A stretch of 64,000 bases of DNA from Larkinella sp965227735 (GTDB lineage Bacteria > Bacteroidota > Bacteroidia > Cytophagales > Spirosomataceae): NCBI RefSeq assembly GCF_965227735.1, contig NZ_OZ245776.1, forward strand, positions 5,890,001-5,954,000. Reading direction: 5' to 3'. This document shows, piece by piece, positions 42,694 to 51,977 of the stretch (positions are counted from its first letter, which is position 1; each line of letters opens with the position of its first letter). The notes beneath the pieces are model-generated. The model was not told where the DNA came from, ran no database searches, and was given only the letters and a program-made list of their open reading frames with translations. The position numbers were made by a program, and so were the translations under genes.

Positions 42694-43118
42694 GGTTTTG
42701 CGCGCGACGTGGTTTCTACAAAATGGGTCATCCCTACGGGATTGGTTTTGCGCGCGACACGGTTTCTACAAAATGGGCCATCCCTACGGGATTCATACCC
42801 CGGATAAGCACACGCGATTTCTACAAAATGAGCTGTCCCGACGGGACGAATGGCGGAACCGATTCCGCGTAGGAAAACCAACAATCCCGTCGGGATGGCC
42901 CATTTTGTAGAAACCGTGTCGCGCGCAAAACCAATCCCGTAGGGATGACCCATTTTGTAGAAACCGTGTCGCGCGCAAAACCAATCCCGTAGGGATGACT
43001 CATTTTGTAGAAACCGTGTCGTGCGCAAAACCAAAACTAATCCCGTCGGGATGGCTCATTTTGTAGAACCAAATCCGCATCGATAAGGATAAATCCCGTA
43101 GGGATGACCCATTTTGTC
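42694..43118. repeat. Array of about eight 50-bp REP-like units in two orientations
   Basis: The unit is about 50 bp: a GGTTTTGCGCGCGACACGG part, TTTCTACAAAATGGGTCATC, and CCCTACGGGATT with inner palindrome symmetry. Two full copies and one partial copy run forward (about 42694-42848), then four to five inverted copies (about 42883-43118). The repeats with exact 50-bp period are at 42901, 42951 and 43001 (CATTTTGTAG). Sequence variation between units is low. It lies between convergent genes. There are no variable spacers. Confidence 0.92.
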
Positions 43119-43158
43119 CCTGCGGATCTGGATTGAGCATAAAAGGTGTTCGTCCAGG

Positions 43159-44001
43159 TTAGCGGATAATGGCTTTGATCACAACTGGCTGATGGTCGGA
43201 CGGGTAGCGTTGGTCTTTGGCATCGGTCAAAACGCCGTATTTCAGCACGTCGATGCCTTTTTTGACGAAAATATAGTCGATGCGGTTTTTCATCGGCGCG
43301 TCGAATTTGAAGCTGTTGAAAGTGCCAACGGGGCCGTAGGGCGGCTGGGCCGTGGCCTTATACGAATCGCTCAGGATGGTTTCAATGGCTTTCACCTGTT
43401 CGGTTTCGAGCGTCGAGTTCAGGTCGCCCACCAGCACGACGGGCTCGTCTTTCGCGATTTCCTTTATTTTCTGCACCATCAATTTGCCGGATTCCTGCCG
43501 GGCTTTCACGCCCTGGTGATCGAAGTGAACGCTGAAAAAGTAGAACTTCTTCTTTGTGGTTTTATCCCGGAACTGCGCCCATGAGCAGATGCGGTTGCAG
43601 CAGGTGGCATCCCAGCCTTTGCCGGGTTTGTCGGGCGTTTCGCTCAGCCAGAAATTGCCGGATTTCAGGATTTCGAAGCGGTCTTTTTTGTAGAAAATCG
43701 CTGAATGCTCCCCCGCCTGTTGTCCATCGTCGCGACCGGCCCCGAAAAAGGCAAATTCTGGCAGTTCCGCAATGCCGTCCAACTGATCCCGTAGGGCTTC
43801 CTGGGTGCCGAAAATATCGAATTCGTGGAACCGGATCAGGGCCTTGACCTCTTCCTTCCGGTTGGGCCAGGCGTTGATGCCGTCATTTTTGGTGTTGTAG
43901 CGGATGTTGTAGGTGGCAATGGTAATCGGCGTGTCTTTCTGGGAAAAACCATCTTGAGCAAGTAGAAAGGTGCAAAGCAGGAGTAGGATTGTTTGTTTCA
44001 T
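43159..44001 (-). CDS. Secreted endonuclease/exonuclease/phosphatase family protein
   Basis: A 280-residue protein with signal MKQTILLLLCTFLLAQDGFSQ. The catalytic motifs of the EEP superfamily are visible: IATYNIRYN with the metal-binding Asn, Glu in GTQEAL near residue 67, DGQQAGEHSAIFYKK, HFDHQG, VLVGDLNST with Asp and Asn near 187, and PSDHQPV with the terminal Asp-His near 269. Such enzymes cleave phosphodiesters or phosphomonoesters in nucleic acids, phospholipids or inositol phosphates. It is the last gene of a SusC-SusD operon, suggesting secreted breakdown of a phosphate-containing nutrient. Confidence 0.9.
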   Translation of the reverse strand: MKQTILLLLCTFLLAQDGFSQKDTPITIATYNIRYNTKNDGINAWPNRKEEVKALIRFHEFDIFGTQEALRDQLDGIAELPEFAFFGAGRDDGQQAGEHSAIFYKKDRFEILKSGNFWLSETPDKPGKGWDATCCNRICSWAQFRDKTTKKKFYFFSVHFDHQGVKARQESGKLMVQKIKEIAKDEPVVLVGDLNSTLETEQVKAIETILSDSYKATAQPPYGPVGTFNSFKFDAPMKNRIDYIFVKKGIDVLKYGVLTDAKDQRYPSDHQPVVIKAIIR

Positions 44002-44030
44002 GTTTTAAGGATTCAGTTTAAAAGACTGTT

Positions 44031-44111
44031 ACACAGGGTTAATCAGAGGACATCAGAGATACACAGAGAAAAACTCTGATTAACCCTGATGTCCTTTGAT
44101 TAACCCTGTGT
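44031..44111. repeat. Intergenic inverted repeat, ACACAGGGTT family
   Basis: Arms 44031-44056 and 44086-44111 match at 25 of 26 positions, beginning ACACAGGGTTAATCAGAGGA. The same family is at 57178-57287. It lies between the SusD and phosphatase-like genes on the minus strand. Confidence 0.9.
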
Positions 44112-44117
44112 ACTAAC

Positions 44118-45890
44118 TCACCACCCCGGGTTCTGCCCGATCTCCGGGTTCAGCAGCCGGTCATTTTCCGGGATGGGGTAGAGGTAATATTTATCGTTCC
44201 ACTTCCGCGGAATGTTGCTCAGCCACGTCAGTTCGCCGGAGGTGTCGTTCGACAACCGCTGCGGATTCGGCACGCCATTGACGGTTTCGGCGACGTTGAT
44301 GTAGGTGATGCCCGCCAGTTGTGTCGCCGGTTTCACTTTGTAGAACACCACGTCGTTTTTGCCGTCTTCGTTCAAATCCATCGGTTTGTCGAGGGCCGGA
44401 ACATAAAAACCGTTCCAGACCTGCTCCATCAGTTCCCCGCGTTTCCAGCGAATCAGATCCGGAAAACGGAAGCCTTCCAGCGCCAGTTCGATGCCCCGCT
44501 CGCGCCGGATTTCCAGCAGCGAGGGGTCCGAAATGCCGGGGAAATAGGTGGCTTGCAAGTACGGATCGGCCGCGGTTGGTTTGGCCGTTAAACCGCCCGT
44601 AATACCGGCCCGTTTCCGCAACGCACCGATGGTTTTAACCCAGTCGGCATCCGTAAAGGTACCGAGTTCCGCTTTGGCTTCGGCATAGTTGAGCAAAATT
44701 TCGGCATACCGCATGATCGAAATCGAATTGTCGTTGCGGGTTCCGCCGTCGGCATAGGTGTCGTCGAGCGTCCATTTGATCGGCATATACCCGGTGTAGG
44801 TGTACGAGAAAACCGGTGGCGCGGGTTCCACCGCTCCGCCATTGACGCGGGTGTAGTTGCCCGACCGGATGGTTTGCGGCAGGCGTTTGTCGCGCCCTTT
44901 CACTTCTTCCATAAACGTCAGGGTTTTATACCCGGCTTTGCTGGTAAACGGCGTTCCGTCGAGGTTCAGATACGTGTTGACAAACGTCCGCGTCAGGCTG
45001 ACACGCGCACCATACGTCGCACTCGTCCACCACCAGTTGGCATCGTTGAAAACGCTTAATGCCGGATCGACGACGGCTGATAACATGATTTCATTCGTTA
45101 CGGGCGTTTTGTTGATGAACAATTGCCGGTATGATTTGTCGGTGCCACCGGCTTCGTTCAGCGAAAAACCGCCGTCTTTCATCACCGCTTCCGAAGCCGT
45201 CACGGATTCCGTCAGCCATTTGGCGGCAGTGCCTTCGAGTTTATACGACGTCTGGTATTTCCGGAACGTGCCTTCAAACAGACAGATTCGGGATTTGTAA
45301 CCGTTGGCGACGGATTTGGTAATGAGCGTCCGCGAGTTGTCGGAAGTCGTGCGGATGTTTTGCGTCGCGTAATTCAGATCGGCCAGCACGGAATCCATCA
45401 CCATGACGCGCGAATCCCGGCCTTTGTACAAATCCTGATCCGTCACACCCATCGCCTTGTTAATCCAGGGCACATCGCCAAACCGCTTCACTTTATCGAA
45501 GTAAAACAAGGCGCGAAAAAACCGGGCTACCCCGATGTAATGCCGCCGGACGTCGGCCGGAATGGCGGGATTGGTCGCATTTTCGATGAAGTAATTGATG
45601 TTCCGCAAAGCCGTCCAAGTCCAGCCGGAACTTTGGCGCGGTCCGTAAGCCCCGTCGCGAATCAAGTCCGGCACCTGTGTCCGGGCCGCGAAATCGGCCA
45701 TTTCGTCGCTCCGAATGATGTCGTTGGCAGTTGGCAGGTTATCATAAAATGAATTGGCGTATAACTCCAGCCCCCGTTCACTGCTGAAAACGGAGTTTTT
45801 AGAGGCCGTAGATTCCGGAATCTGCTCCAGTTCGCTGCATCCGGCGAAAAGTAGACCGGCCAGAAGAAGTCCTATGTGTTGTAATTTCAT
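44118..45890 (-). CDS. SusD/RagB family outer-membrane lipoprotein
   Basis: A 590-residue lipoprotein with signal ending LLFAGC. SusD-type features are present: the N-terminal GLELYANSFYDNLPTAN helix pair and, near the C-terminus, RRERGIELALEGFRFPDLIR with the conserved E-x-F-R-F-x-D-L pattern. It is larger than the first SusD of this window (480 residues), as expected for a different substrate. It follows the SusC gene by 19 bp and precedes the phosphatase-like gene on the same strand. Confidence 0.95.
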   Translation of the reverse strand: MKLQHIGLLLAGLLFAGCSELEQIPESTASKNSVFSSERGLELYANSFYDNLPTANDIIRSDEMADFAARTQVPDLIRDGAYGPRQSSGWTWTALRNINYFIENATNPAIPADVRRHYIGVARFFRALFYFDKVKRFGDVPWINKAMGVTDQDLYKGRDSRVMVMDSVLADLNYATQNIRTTSDNSRTLITKSVANGYKSRICLFEGTFRKYQTSYKLEGTAAKWLTESVTASEAVMKDGGFSLNEAGGTDKSYRQLFINKTPVTNEIMLSAVVDPALSVFNDANWWWTSATYGARVSLTRTFVNTYLNLDGTPFTSKAGYKTLTFMEEVKGRDKRLPQTIRSGNYTRVNGGAVEPAPPVFSYTYTGYMPIKWTLDDTYADGGTRNDNSISIMRYAEILLNYAEAKAELGTFTDADWVKTIGALRKRAGITGGLTAKPTAADPYLQATYFPGISDPSLLEIRRERGIELALEGFRFPDLIRWKRGELMEQVWNGFYVPALDKPMDLNEDGKNDVVFYKVKPATQLAGITYINVAETVNGVPNPQRLSNDTSGELTWLSNIPRKWNDKYYLYPIPENDRLLNPEIGQNPGW

Positions 45891-45909
45891 GGTGTTGCTG
45901 GTTGTAAGA

Positions 45910-48900
45910 TTAAAAAGTAACGGACAGACCCATCGTGAAACTCTTCAGAATCGGGTAATTATGGCCGTTTCCGCTCGTTCCGCTGGTCAATACGCGGTCC
46001 GATTCCGTCGCACTTTCCACGTCCAGGTCCTTCGTGCGTTTGTAGAGCGCGGCCCACGTCAGGACATTTTCGGCCGACACAAACACCCGGGCGCTGCTCA
46101 TACCGGCTTTGCTGATGAGCAGTTTCGGCAGGCTGTAGCCCAGTTGAACGTTTTTCAATCGCAGGTAAGCCAGGCTCTGGAGGTATTTGGTTTGCTCCTG
46201 CCGCAGTTCACCCGCACTGTTCTGGGCTACGTAACCCCGGGGCCGGGGCAAGTAGGCATTCGGGTTCGATTCCGACCACATGTTGTCTAGGTGCCAGGTC
46301 GGAATCCGGTTGTAGGGACGGTTGTAGGCTCCCCAGAACGTGCCGGCTTCCGCGCCCGGCCACCAGTCCTGTTTGCCAACACCCTGAAAGAAAGCCGAAA
46401 AGAAGAAATTGTTCCAGTCGGCATTCAGCATAATCCCATAAGTGTAGCGGGGTGTCGAGTTGCCGATGATGGTTTTATCACCCGGTTTGTCCACGGTATT
46501 GTCGCCCGGATCGATCACGCCGTCGCCGTTGATGTCCCGGAATTTGATGTCGCCCGGCAGCAACTGGTTGGTGTTGGAGGCTTTGAACAGCGTCTGCTTG
46601 GCGGAGTTTTTGATGTCGTCGGCAGAGGTGAAAAAGCCTTCGGTCGTATAGCCCCAGATTTCGCCCACGGTCTGACCGGCGTAGTAATCAGTCAGCCGTC
46701 TGTTGGGGTTGTTATACTTGTCAATCTTCGCCGTGTAATCGGCCATCGTCAGCCGGACTTCGTAGCCAAACGGTTTTCCGCCCACGTTGGCCTTATCCCG
46801 CCAGGCCAGAACCGCTTCCCAGCCTTTGGTGGTCAGGTCGGCGTAGTTTCCTTTCGGAACGTCGGTTCCAAAAACCGCAGGCAGCGTCATCCCAACCGTA
46901 AACATATCCGTCGTTTTCCGGACGTAGGCATCCGCTGTCAGCGTCAGGCGGTTGTTCAGCATACCCAGATCCAGACCCAGATCGGCGGTGGTGGAGGTTT
47001 CCCAGGTCAGCCCGTCGGGAATCACGCTCGGCTGACCGGTTTTCTGGGGCCGAACGCCGTTCAGAATCCGGCCCGACTGCGAAATGGAGAACTTTTCCTG
47101 GAAGGCATAGGACGCGATCGTACCATTGCCCAGTGAACCGTATGACCCTCTGATTTTCAGGTCAGAAATCAACTTTGGCGACACTTTCCAGAAAGGCTCA
47201 TTGGCCACGCGCCAGCCCGCCGAAACCGAGGGGAAGAAGGCATACCGCTGTCCCGCCGGAAACTTGGACGATCCGTCGTAGCGGCCATTCACCTCCAGCA
47301 GATAGCGGTCTTTGTAGGAATAATTCAGCCGGTAAAAACCGCCGACAATCGCCCATTTTTCCATCCCCCCGGCGGTGGTGATGGCCTGCCCCAGGGCCAG
47401 GTTGATGTCCTGTGCATCTTCATAAATCAACCCGTTCCGAACCGCTTCCAGTCGGCGGAAGTTCGAGGTTTCGTAGTTGTAGCCCACCAACGCTTTCACG
47501 TAATGGTTCGCGTTGATTTTGGGTTCATATTCGGCGTAGAGGTTGGTCGCGGTATAAAGTGTTTCCTGGAAAATATTCTGCAGGTCGTTGGTGTTGACGC
47601 CAACGTATTCGATCACGCCCGGTTTGCGGCTATACGGCACCGGAACGCGGGTGCGGTATTCGTTGTTGTCGGTGTTCTGAAACGTGAAGTTCCCGTTTAC
47701 CCGAAGCTGGTTACCGAAGAAATTCGTGGCAAAGTCGGCAGTGTTCCGAAAAACGCGCTTGTCCATGTCGATACCGTTTTTACCGTACCAGAAATCGCCG
47801 ACTGTATAAGCCGCTGAATACGAAAGCGTTCCGTCCGGGTTGAACATCGGCGACATGTTGTGACCTTCGTCCGAAATGTTCCGCCAGATGCTGCCCCCTT
47901 CGCCGACGTTCAGCGGGTTGTGGTATTTCATGGACGAGAAATCGGCGTTGTTCGACACCTTCAGCCACGGAAACACCTGAATCGATCCTTTGGCGCGTAA
48001 GCTAATGATCTTGTAATCATCGGAATTGTAGCGGAACAAACCCTCCTGGTTGTAATACCGCCCGGTTACGTAGAAGTCGGCTTTGCCGCTGCTCCCCGAT
48101 ACCGACAGATTGTGCTCGGTGGCGCTGTTCTGCTTCTTATACAGCTCTTTATACCAGTCGGTGCTGTGGTAATACACATATTCGCCCGTAGCCGGATCGA
48201 CTTCGGTGCGGGGCAGACTCGGATCGTTGTTGCGCCGTTCGAGTTCCGCCAGATAGGCCTGCGAAAACCGCACGGTTTTATTGACGTTCTGGGGCGTTTG
48301 CGAGTAGTCGTTCCAGGCCGACCAGCTCTCGTTGAACATTTTGGCAAACGTGTATCCGTTCGTTACGAAATCCGGCACGCTCGTCGGGCTTTTGATCGAA
48401 TGGTTCAGCGAGTAGGTGACGCTGGTGCGGTCTTTGGTCGGGCTTTTGGTTGTAATCAGCACCACACCGAACGCACCTCTAGCTCCGTAAATAGCCGCCG
48501 AAGCCGCATCTTTCAGCACCGAAACCGTGGCAACGTCGTTCGGATTGAGTCGGCTCGGGTCGCCTTCCACCCCGTCGATCAGCACCAGCGCACTGCCGCC
48601 CTGACCAATGGAGGTAGTTCCCCGGATGTTATACGAAGGCGATTGGGTCGGTTTTCCGTCGCCCATTTTCAGGTTCAGGTTCGGAATCGTGCCCTGCAAC
48701 CCCTGCGTCAGGTTGGGCAATGACCGGTTTTCGAGGACTTCGCTCGTCACCTGATCGACGGCACCGGTGAGGTTTACTTTTTTCTGCGTTCCGTAGCCCA
48801 CCACCACGATCTCATTCAACGTTTTGGTGTCCGGTTTCAGCGCAACATTCAGACTGGTTCGGTTGCCCACCGCCACTTCCTGCGACTCGTAGCCTACAAA

Positions 48901-49206
48901 ACTAAACACGAGCACGGCGTCGGTGTTCGGTACAACCAGGCGGTAGGAACCGTCGGCACCAGTGGTGGTTCCTTTGGTCGTTCCTTTCAGCACGACGCTG
49001 ACGCCCGGTATTCCCTCGCCCTTTTCGCCTTCGGTCACGCGCCCTTCAATGTTCACATCAGCGGGAGCCGGTTTTTCCATCGTTTTCCGGTCTGTCACCA
49101 GCCGGTTTTGCCCTCCGTAGGCGAGTGTTGTCTGGCTGTAACCCGAAGCCAGACACCCGGTCAGCAGCAGGATCAGAAGACCGGTTTTTCGTATGCGTTT
49201 TTTCAT
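45910..49206 (-). CDS. SusC/RagA TonB-linked outer-membrane transporter
   Basis: A 1098-residue SusC-type receptor with signal MKKRIRKTGLLILLLTGCLA. The carboxypeptidase-like domain (VEGRVTEGEKGEGIPGVSV-like, about residues 53-120) is followed by the TonB-box LNEIVVVGYGTQKKVNLTG, plug and beta barrel. Unlike the receptor at 36002-39601 it has no STN domain and no sigma/FecR genes beside it, so it is likely regulated differently. Paired with the SusD and EEP-family genes downstream; the substrate is unknown. Confidence 0.95.
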   Translation of the reverse strand: MKKRIRKTGLLILLLTGCLASGYSQTTLAYGGQNRLVTDRKTMEKPAPADVNIEGRVTEGEKGEGIPGVSVVLKGTTKGTTTGADGSYRLVVPNTDAVLVFSFVGYESQEVAVGNRTSLNVALKPDTKTLNEIVVVGYGTQKKVNLTGAVDQVTSEVLENRSLPNLTQGLQGTIPNLNLKMGDGKPTQSPSYNIRGTTSIGQGGSALVLIDGVEGDPSRLNPNDVATVSVLKDAASAAIYGARGAFGVVLITTKSPTKDRTSVTYSLNHSIKSPTSVPDFVTNGYTFAKMFNESWSAWNDYSQTPQNVNKTVRFSQAYLAELERRNNDPSLPRTEVDPATGEYVYYHSTDWYKELYKKQNSATEHNLSVSGSSGKADFYVTGRYYNQEGLFRYNSDDYKIISLRAKGSIQVFPWLKVSNNADFSSMKYHNPLNVGEGGSIWRNISDEGHNMSPMFNPDGTLSYSAAYTVGDFWYGKNGIDMDKRVFRNTADFATNFFGNQLRVNGNFTFQNTDNNEYRTRVPVPYSRKPGVIEYVGVNTNDLQNIFQETLYTATNLYAEYEPKINANHYVKALVGYNYETSNFRRLEAVRNGLIYEDAQDINLALGQAITTAGGMEKWAIVGGFYRLNYSYKDRYLLEVNGRYDGSSKFPAGQRYAFFPSVSAGWRVANEPFWKVSPKLISDLKIRGSYGSLGNGTIASYAFQEKFSISQSGRILNGVRPQKTGQPSVIPDGLTWETSTTADLGLDLGMLNNRLTLTADAYVRKTTDMFTVGMTLPAVFGTDVPKGNYADLTTKGWEAVLAWRDKANVGGKPFGYEVRLTMADYTAKIDKYNNPNRRLTDYYAGQTVGEIWGYTTEGFFTSADDIKNSAKQTLFKASNTNQLLPGDIKFRDINGDGVIDPGDNTVDKPGDKTIIGNSTPRYTYGIMLNADWNNFFFSAFFQGVGKQDWWPGAEAGTFWGAYNRPYNRIPTWHLDNMWSESNPNAYLPRPRGYVAQNSAGELRQEQTKYLQSLAYLRLKNVQLGYSLPKLLISKAGMSSARVFVSAENVLTWAALYKRTKDLDVESATESDRVLTSGTSGNGHNYPILKSFTMGLSVTF

Positions 49207-49778
49207 AAAATGGATAGATAAAAAATTGGTTAGTATGTTTCTGCAACGGATGAATGGTACAGTGAAATCAAAGCAACTGAGCCCGGCACCTCATCGGCGA
49301 TCGGGATTATTGCACTGATAATCAGACGCCGGAAATATGTGATTTAAAAAAGGCTTTCTTAGATTATTTTACTCTATGCAATCGCATGATTTGATTATAA
49401 GATTACCATACGGTCTTCTTACGCGCTCGTTGCGGGTTGTTTTGATAGGGTTCAGAAGCGGAAATTGTAAACTAATGTTTTAGTTTACAATTAGAATCGA
49501 ATTGTCGTACCTTGTTGCTGGATGATTGCGTGTTTTAAGTCTTCCGGGTCGGTGGTTTCAATTCGGCTGCGAAGAAAGGGGGAAATTGAATTTTACTGAT
49601 GCTGATGCGGGTTAACAAATTGTGATTTTTGACCTATAAATAGTCAAGAAAATTTCATGGACTTTCTGGCGGACGGTCGATGCGGCTTTCATTTACGGAG
49701 ATTGGCTTTCTTTGCTACGCGTTGGAAATCGTAAATGTTTTATGGGCGTATTGATTTTCAGGAGATCCGTCCTTTTTG
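49207..49778. other. Upstream region of the second SusC-SusD operon
   Basis: About 570 bp without a convincing gene. AT-rich, it should hold the SusC promoter. I see no clear TAnnTTTG on the minus strand, but a strong operator-like palindrome is present near 49463-49492. Confidence 0.6.
49463..49492. promoter_or_regulatory. Operator-like palindrome with perfect 13-bp arms
   Basis: Arm AATTGTAAACTAA (49463-49475) and its exact complement (49480-49492) flank 4 bases. It is AT-rich, without a following T-run, and lies about 260 bp upstream of the SusC start, a position fit for a regulator-binding site. Confidence 0.55.
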
Positions 49779-50043
49779 ATGGGTCATCCCTCCGGGATTG
49801 ATTAGTTTTGCGCGTGACACGGTTTCTACAAAATGGGTCATCCCTCCGGGATTGTTGGTTTTTCGCGCGACGTGGTTTCTACAAAATGATTCATCCCTCC
49901 GGGATTCGGTTGAATCGGTTTAAAGTCCCGTAGGGATGACTCATATTGTAGCCCCCGGTTAAAACCGGGGGTGAAAATGAACGATGGTGGTTTAAAGTCC
50001 CGTAGGGATGACCCATTTTGTAGCCCCCGGTTTTAACCGGAGA
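49779..50043. repeat. Second array of REP-like units
   Basis: Three forward units with the core GGTCATCCCTCCGGGATT or ATTCATCCCTCCGGGATTC (49780-49906), then two inverted units (GTCCCGTAGGGATGACTCAT and similar, about 49925-50020). They are followed by palindromes TAGCCCCCGG-TTAAAA-CCGGGGG (about 49949-49971 and, less complete, 50021-50041). The same unit type forms the array at 42694-43118, so the two arrays bracket the EEP-SusD-SusC block. Confidence 0.9.
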
Positions 50044-50048
50044 TAGCG

Positions 50049-50501
50049 TCATTGCCGGTTTTTCGAGTCGATGACGATGGTCACCGGGCCGTCGTTGACC
50101 AGAGCGACTTTCATATCTGCACCGAATTCACCGGTTTCGATGGGTTTTCCCAACTCGGCCGACAGTTGCCGGATCATTTGTTCGTAAAGCGGAATGGCTA
50201 CTTCGGGCCGGGCGGCATCGATGAAGGAGGGGCGGTTGCCTTTTTTGGTACTGGCGTGGAGCGTAAATTGGCTGATGAGCAGAATCGAACCGTCGACGGT
50301 TTTCAGATCCAGGTTCATCTTGTCGTCGGCATCACTGAAAATCCGCATGCCGACAATTTTTTTGCTCAGCCAGTCGAGGTCTTCGCGGGTGTCGGCGTGG
50401 GTGATGCCCAGCAGAATAAGAAAACCGGTACCAATCCGGCCTTTTACGTGCCTGTCAATGGTAACGGAAGCTTCAGAAACGCGTTGGATAACTGCAATCA
50501 C
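50049..50501 (-). CDS. dtd: D-aminoacyl-tRNA deacylase
   Basis: A 150-residue cytoplasmic enzyme that removes D-amino acids (and glycine from tRNA-Ala) mistakenly attached to tRNA. The two active-site motifs are present: SQFTLHA near residue 77 and the NDGPVTI segment with the Gly-cisPro near 137. The length is normal. Upstream on the same strand, beyond a hairpin repeat (50519-50610), are mgtE and rsmA; a repeat array lies downstream. Confidence 0.95.
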   Translation of the reverse strand: MIAVIQRVSEASVTIDRHVKGRIGTGFLILLGITHADTREDLDWLSKKIVGMRIFSDADDKMNLDLKTVDGSILLISQFTLHASTKKGNRPSFIDAARPEVAIPLYEQMIRQLSAELGKPIETGEFGADMKVALVNDGPVTIVIDSKNRQ

Positions 50502-50518
50502 AGGGACGAATGGTTTAC

Positions 50519-50610
50519 GGTTTACGGTTTACCGTTTACGGTGGCTGACGCGTTACACTTCGTGCGACAGCAAGCACGCGTCAGCCACCGTAAACGGTAA
50601 ACCGTAAACC
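50519..50610. repeat. Long perfect intergenic hairpin, GGTGGCTGACGC family
   Basis: Perfect 34-bp arms (50519-50552 and 50577-50610) around a 24-base loop. The arms contain GGTGGCTGACGC and tandem GGTTTACGG words shared with the element at 16456-16550. It lies between dtd and mgtE. Confidence 0.95.
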
Positions 50611-50618
50611 GGATACTT

Positions 50619-51971
50619 TTAAATACTCAGTACCAAACTGGCAATCAGGAAATAGACGCCGATGCCGATGAGGTCATTGACGGTGGTGATGAACGGGCCG
50701 GATGCGATGGCGGGATTGATCCCGAACCGGTTGAGCGCAATGGGCGTAATGGTGCCCATAAACGATGCCAGCAAAACCACCGCCAGCAGGGCCAGCGATA
50801 CGACCGGAACCAGACGCGGTTCACCGATCAGCATACAATAGGAACCGGCTAACGAACCGATAATCAGACCGTTAATCAGGGCGACCAGCACCATTTTCGC
50901 CAGCCGCTGGCCAACGGTCGCGCTCAGGCCGGACTTTTCGGCCAGGCTCTGCACGATCAGCGATGCGGTTTGAATGCCGACGTTACCACCCGTGGAGCCA
51001 ATAATGGGGATGAAAGCCGCCAGGGCCGCAATTTTGCTCAGTTGCGAATTGAAATTATTGATCACCGTGGCCGCCATCAGGCTCCCGACGGCTCCGGCAA
51101 TCAGCCACGGCAGCCGGGCACCTACCAGTTTCCAGATCGTATCATCCTCTTCTTCCACATCCCCCGTAATCCCGGTAATGGCCTGAATATCAAGCTCTGC
51201 CTGTTCGGTGATGACGTCCACCACGTCGTCAATCGTGATCTGACCCAACAGCCGTCCCTGCACATTCACCACCGGAACCGCATCTAAGTCATAGCGTTGC
51301 ATCACTTCGGCGACCTCCTGAACCGGGCGGTAGGTTTCGACAAAAATGACGTCTTCTTCGTAGATATCGGCGATTTTGGCGTTTTTCCGCGCCAGCACAA
51401 TTTTCTTCAACGAAACCCGGCCCAGCAGTTTATCGGCATCGTCGATGACATACACTGAGTAGACATTTTCCACATTCTCAGCCTGTTGCCGGATTTCTTC
51501 GATGCATTGATTGACCGTCGTGTTGATGTTGACCTTGATCAGCTCCTTCTGCATCAAACCGCCGGCTACGTCCTCGTCGTAGTGGAGCAGATCAAGAATG
51601 AACCGAGCCTGTTCGCGGTCGCTCAGGAGGGCAATGACTTCTTCGCGGGTCTGGATGGGCTGCTCGTTCAACAAGTCGACGGCGTCATCGGAATCCATCT
51701 CATCGACATATTGCGCCAGTTCTTCCGACGTAAAACTTTGCAGAAATTCCCGACGATCGATCACTTCCAGGTTCGTCAGGATCTCGGAACCCACTTTTTT
51801 ATCGAGCAAGGCCAGCAGATACCGCGCCATCTCGGTATCCAGTTCGTAGAGAATTCCGGAAATATCGGCAGGATACAGTTCTTCCATTTCCGCCCGCAAC
51901 GTTTCGTCGTCGTGGGCTTCGATAGCCGTCTGAATGTGCTCTACGTATTCTTTGGTAAGCTCGAAAGTCAT
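50619..51971 (-). CDS. mgtE: Magnesium transporter MgtE
   Basis: A 450-residue Mg2+ channel. Residues about 1-130 form the N domain (EEMEELYPADISGILYEL, repeats of helical pairs), two CBS domains follow (about 135-250), and a C-terminal five-helix membrane domain ends the protein (LPWLIAGAVGSLMAATVIN..., and the family motif AFIPIIGSTGGNVGIQTAS). The ATG complementary to 51969-51971 gives MTFELTKEYVEH; longer frames read into the adjoining hairpin repeat and are rejected. Magnesium homeostasis. Confidence 0.95.
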   Translation of the reverse strand: MTFELTKEYVEHIQTAIEAHDDETLRAEMEELYPADISGILYELDTEMARYLLALLDKKVGSEILTNLEVIDRREFLQSFTSEELAQYVDEMDSDDAVDLLNEQPIQTREEVIALLSDREQARFILDLLHYDEDVAGGLMQKELIKVNINTTVNQCIEEIRQQAENVENVYSVYVIDDADKLLGRVSLKKIVLARKNAKIADIYEEDVIFVETYRPVQEVAEVMQRYDLDAVPVVNVQGRLLGQITIDDVVDVITEQAELDIQAITGITGDVEEEDDTIWKLVGARLPWLIAGAVGSLMAATVINNFNSQLSKIAALAAFIPIIGSTGGNVGIQTASLIVQSLAEKSGLSATVGQRLAKMVLVALINGLIIGSLAGSYCMLIGEPRLVPVVSLALLAVVLLASFMGTITPIALNRFGINPAIASGPFITTVNDLIGIGVYFLIASLVLSI

Positions 51972-51977
51972 GGATGG

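Noticed and set aside
42686..43034. Several open frames with peptides such as FYKMGHPYGI on both strands
   Set aside because: They are translations of the repeated 50-bp units and end with the array, with no start or family.
42694..43118. Possible CRISPR array
   Set aside because: The 50-bp units are conserved throughout, including the parts that would be spacers, and no cas gene is near.
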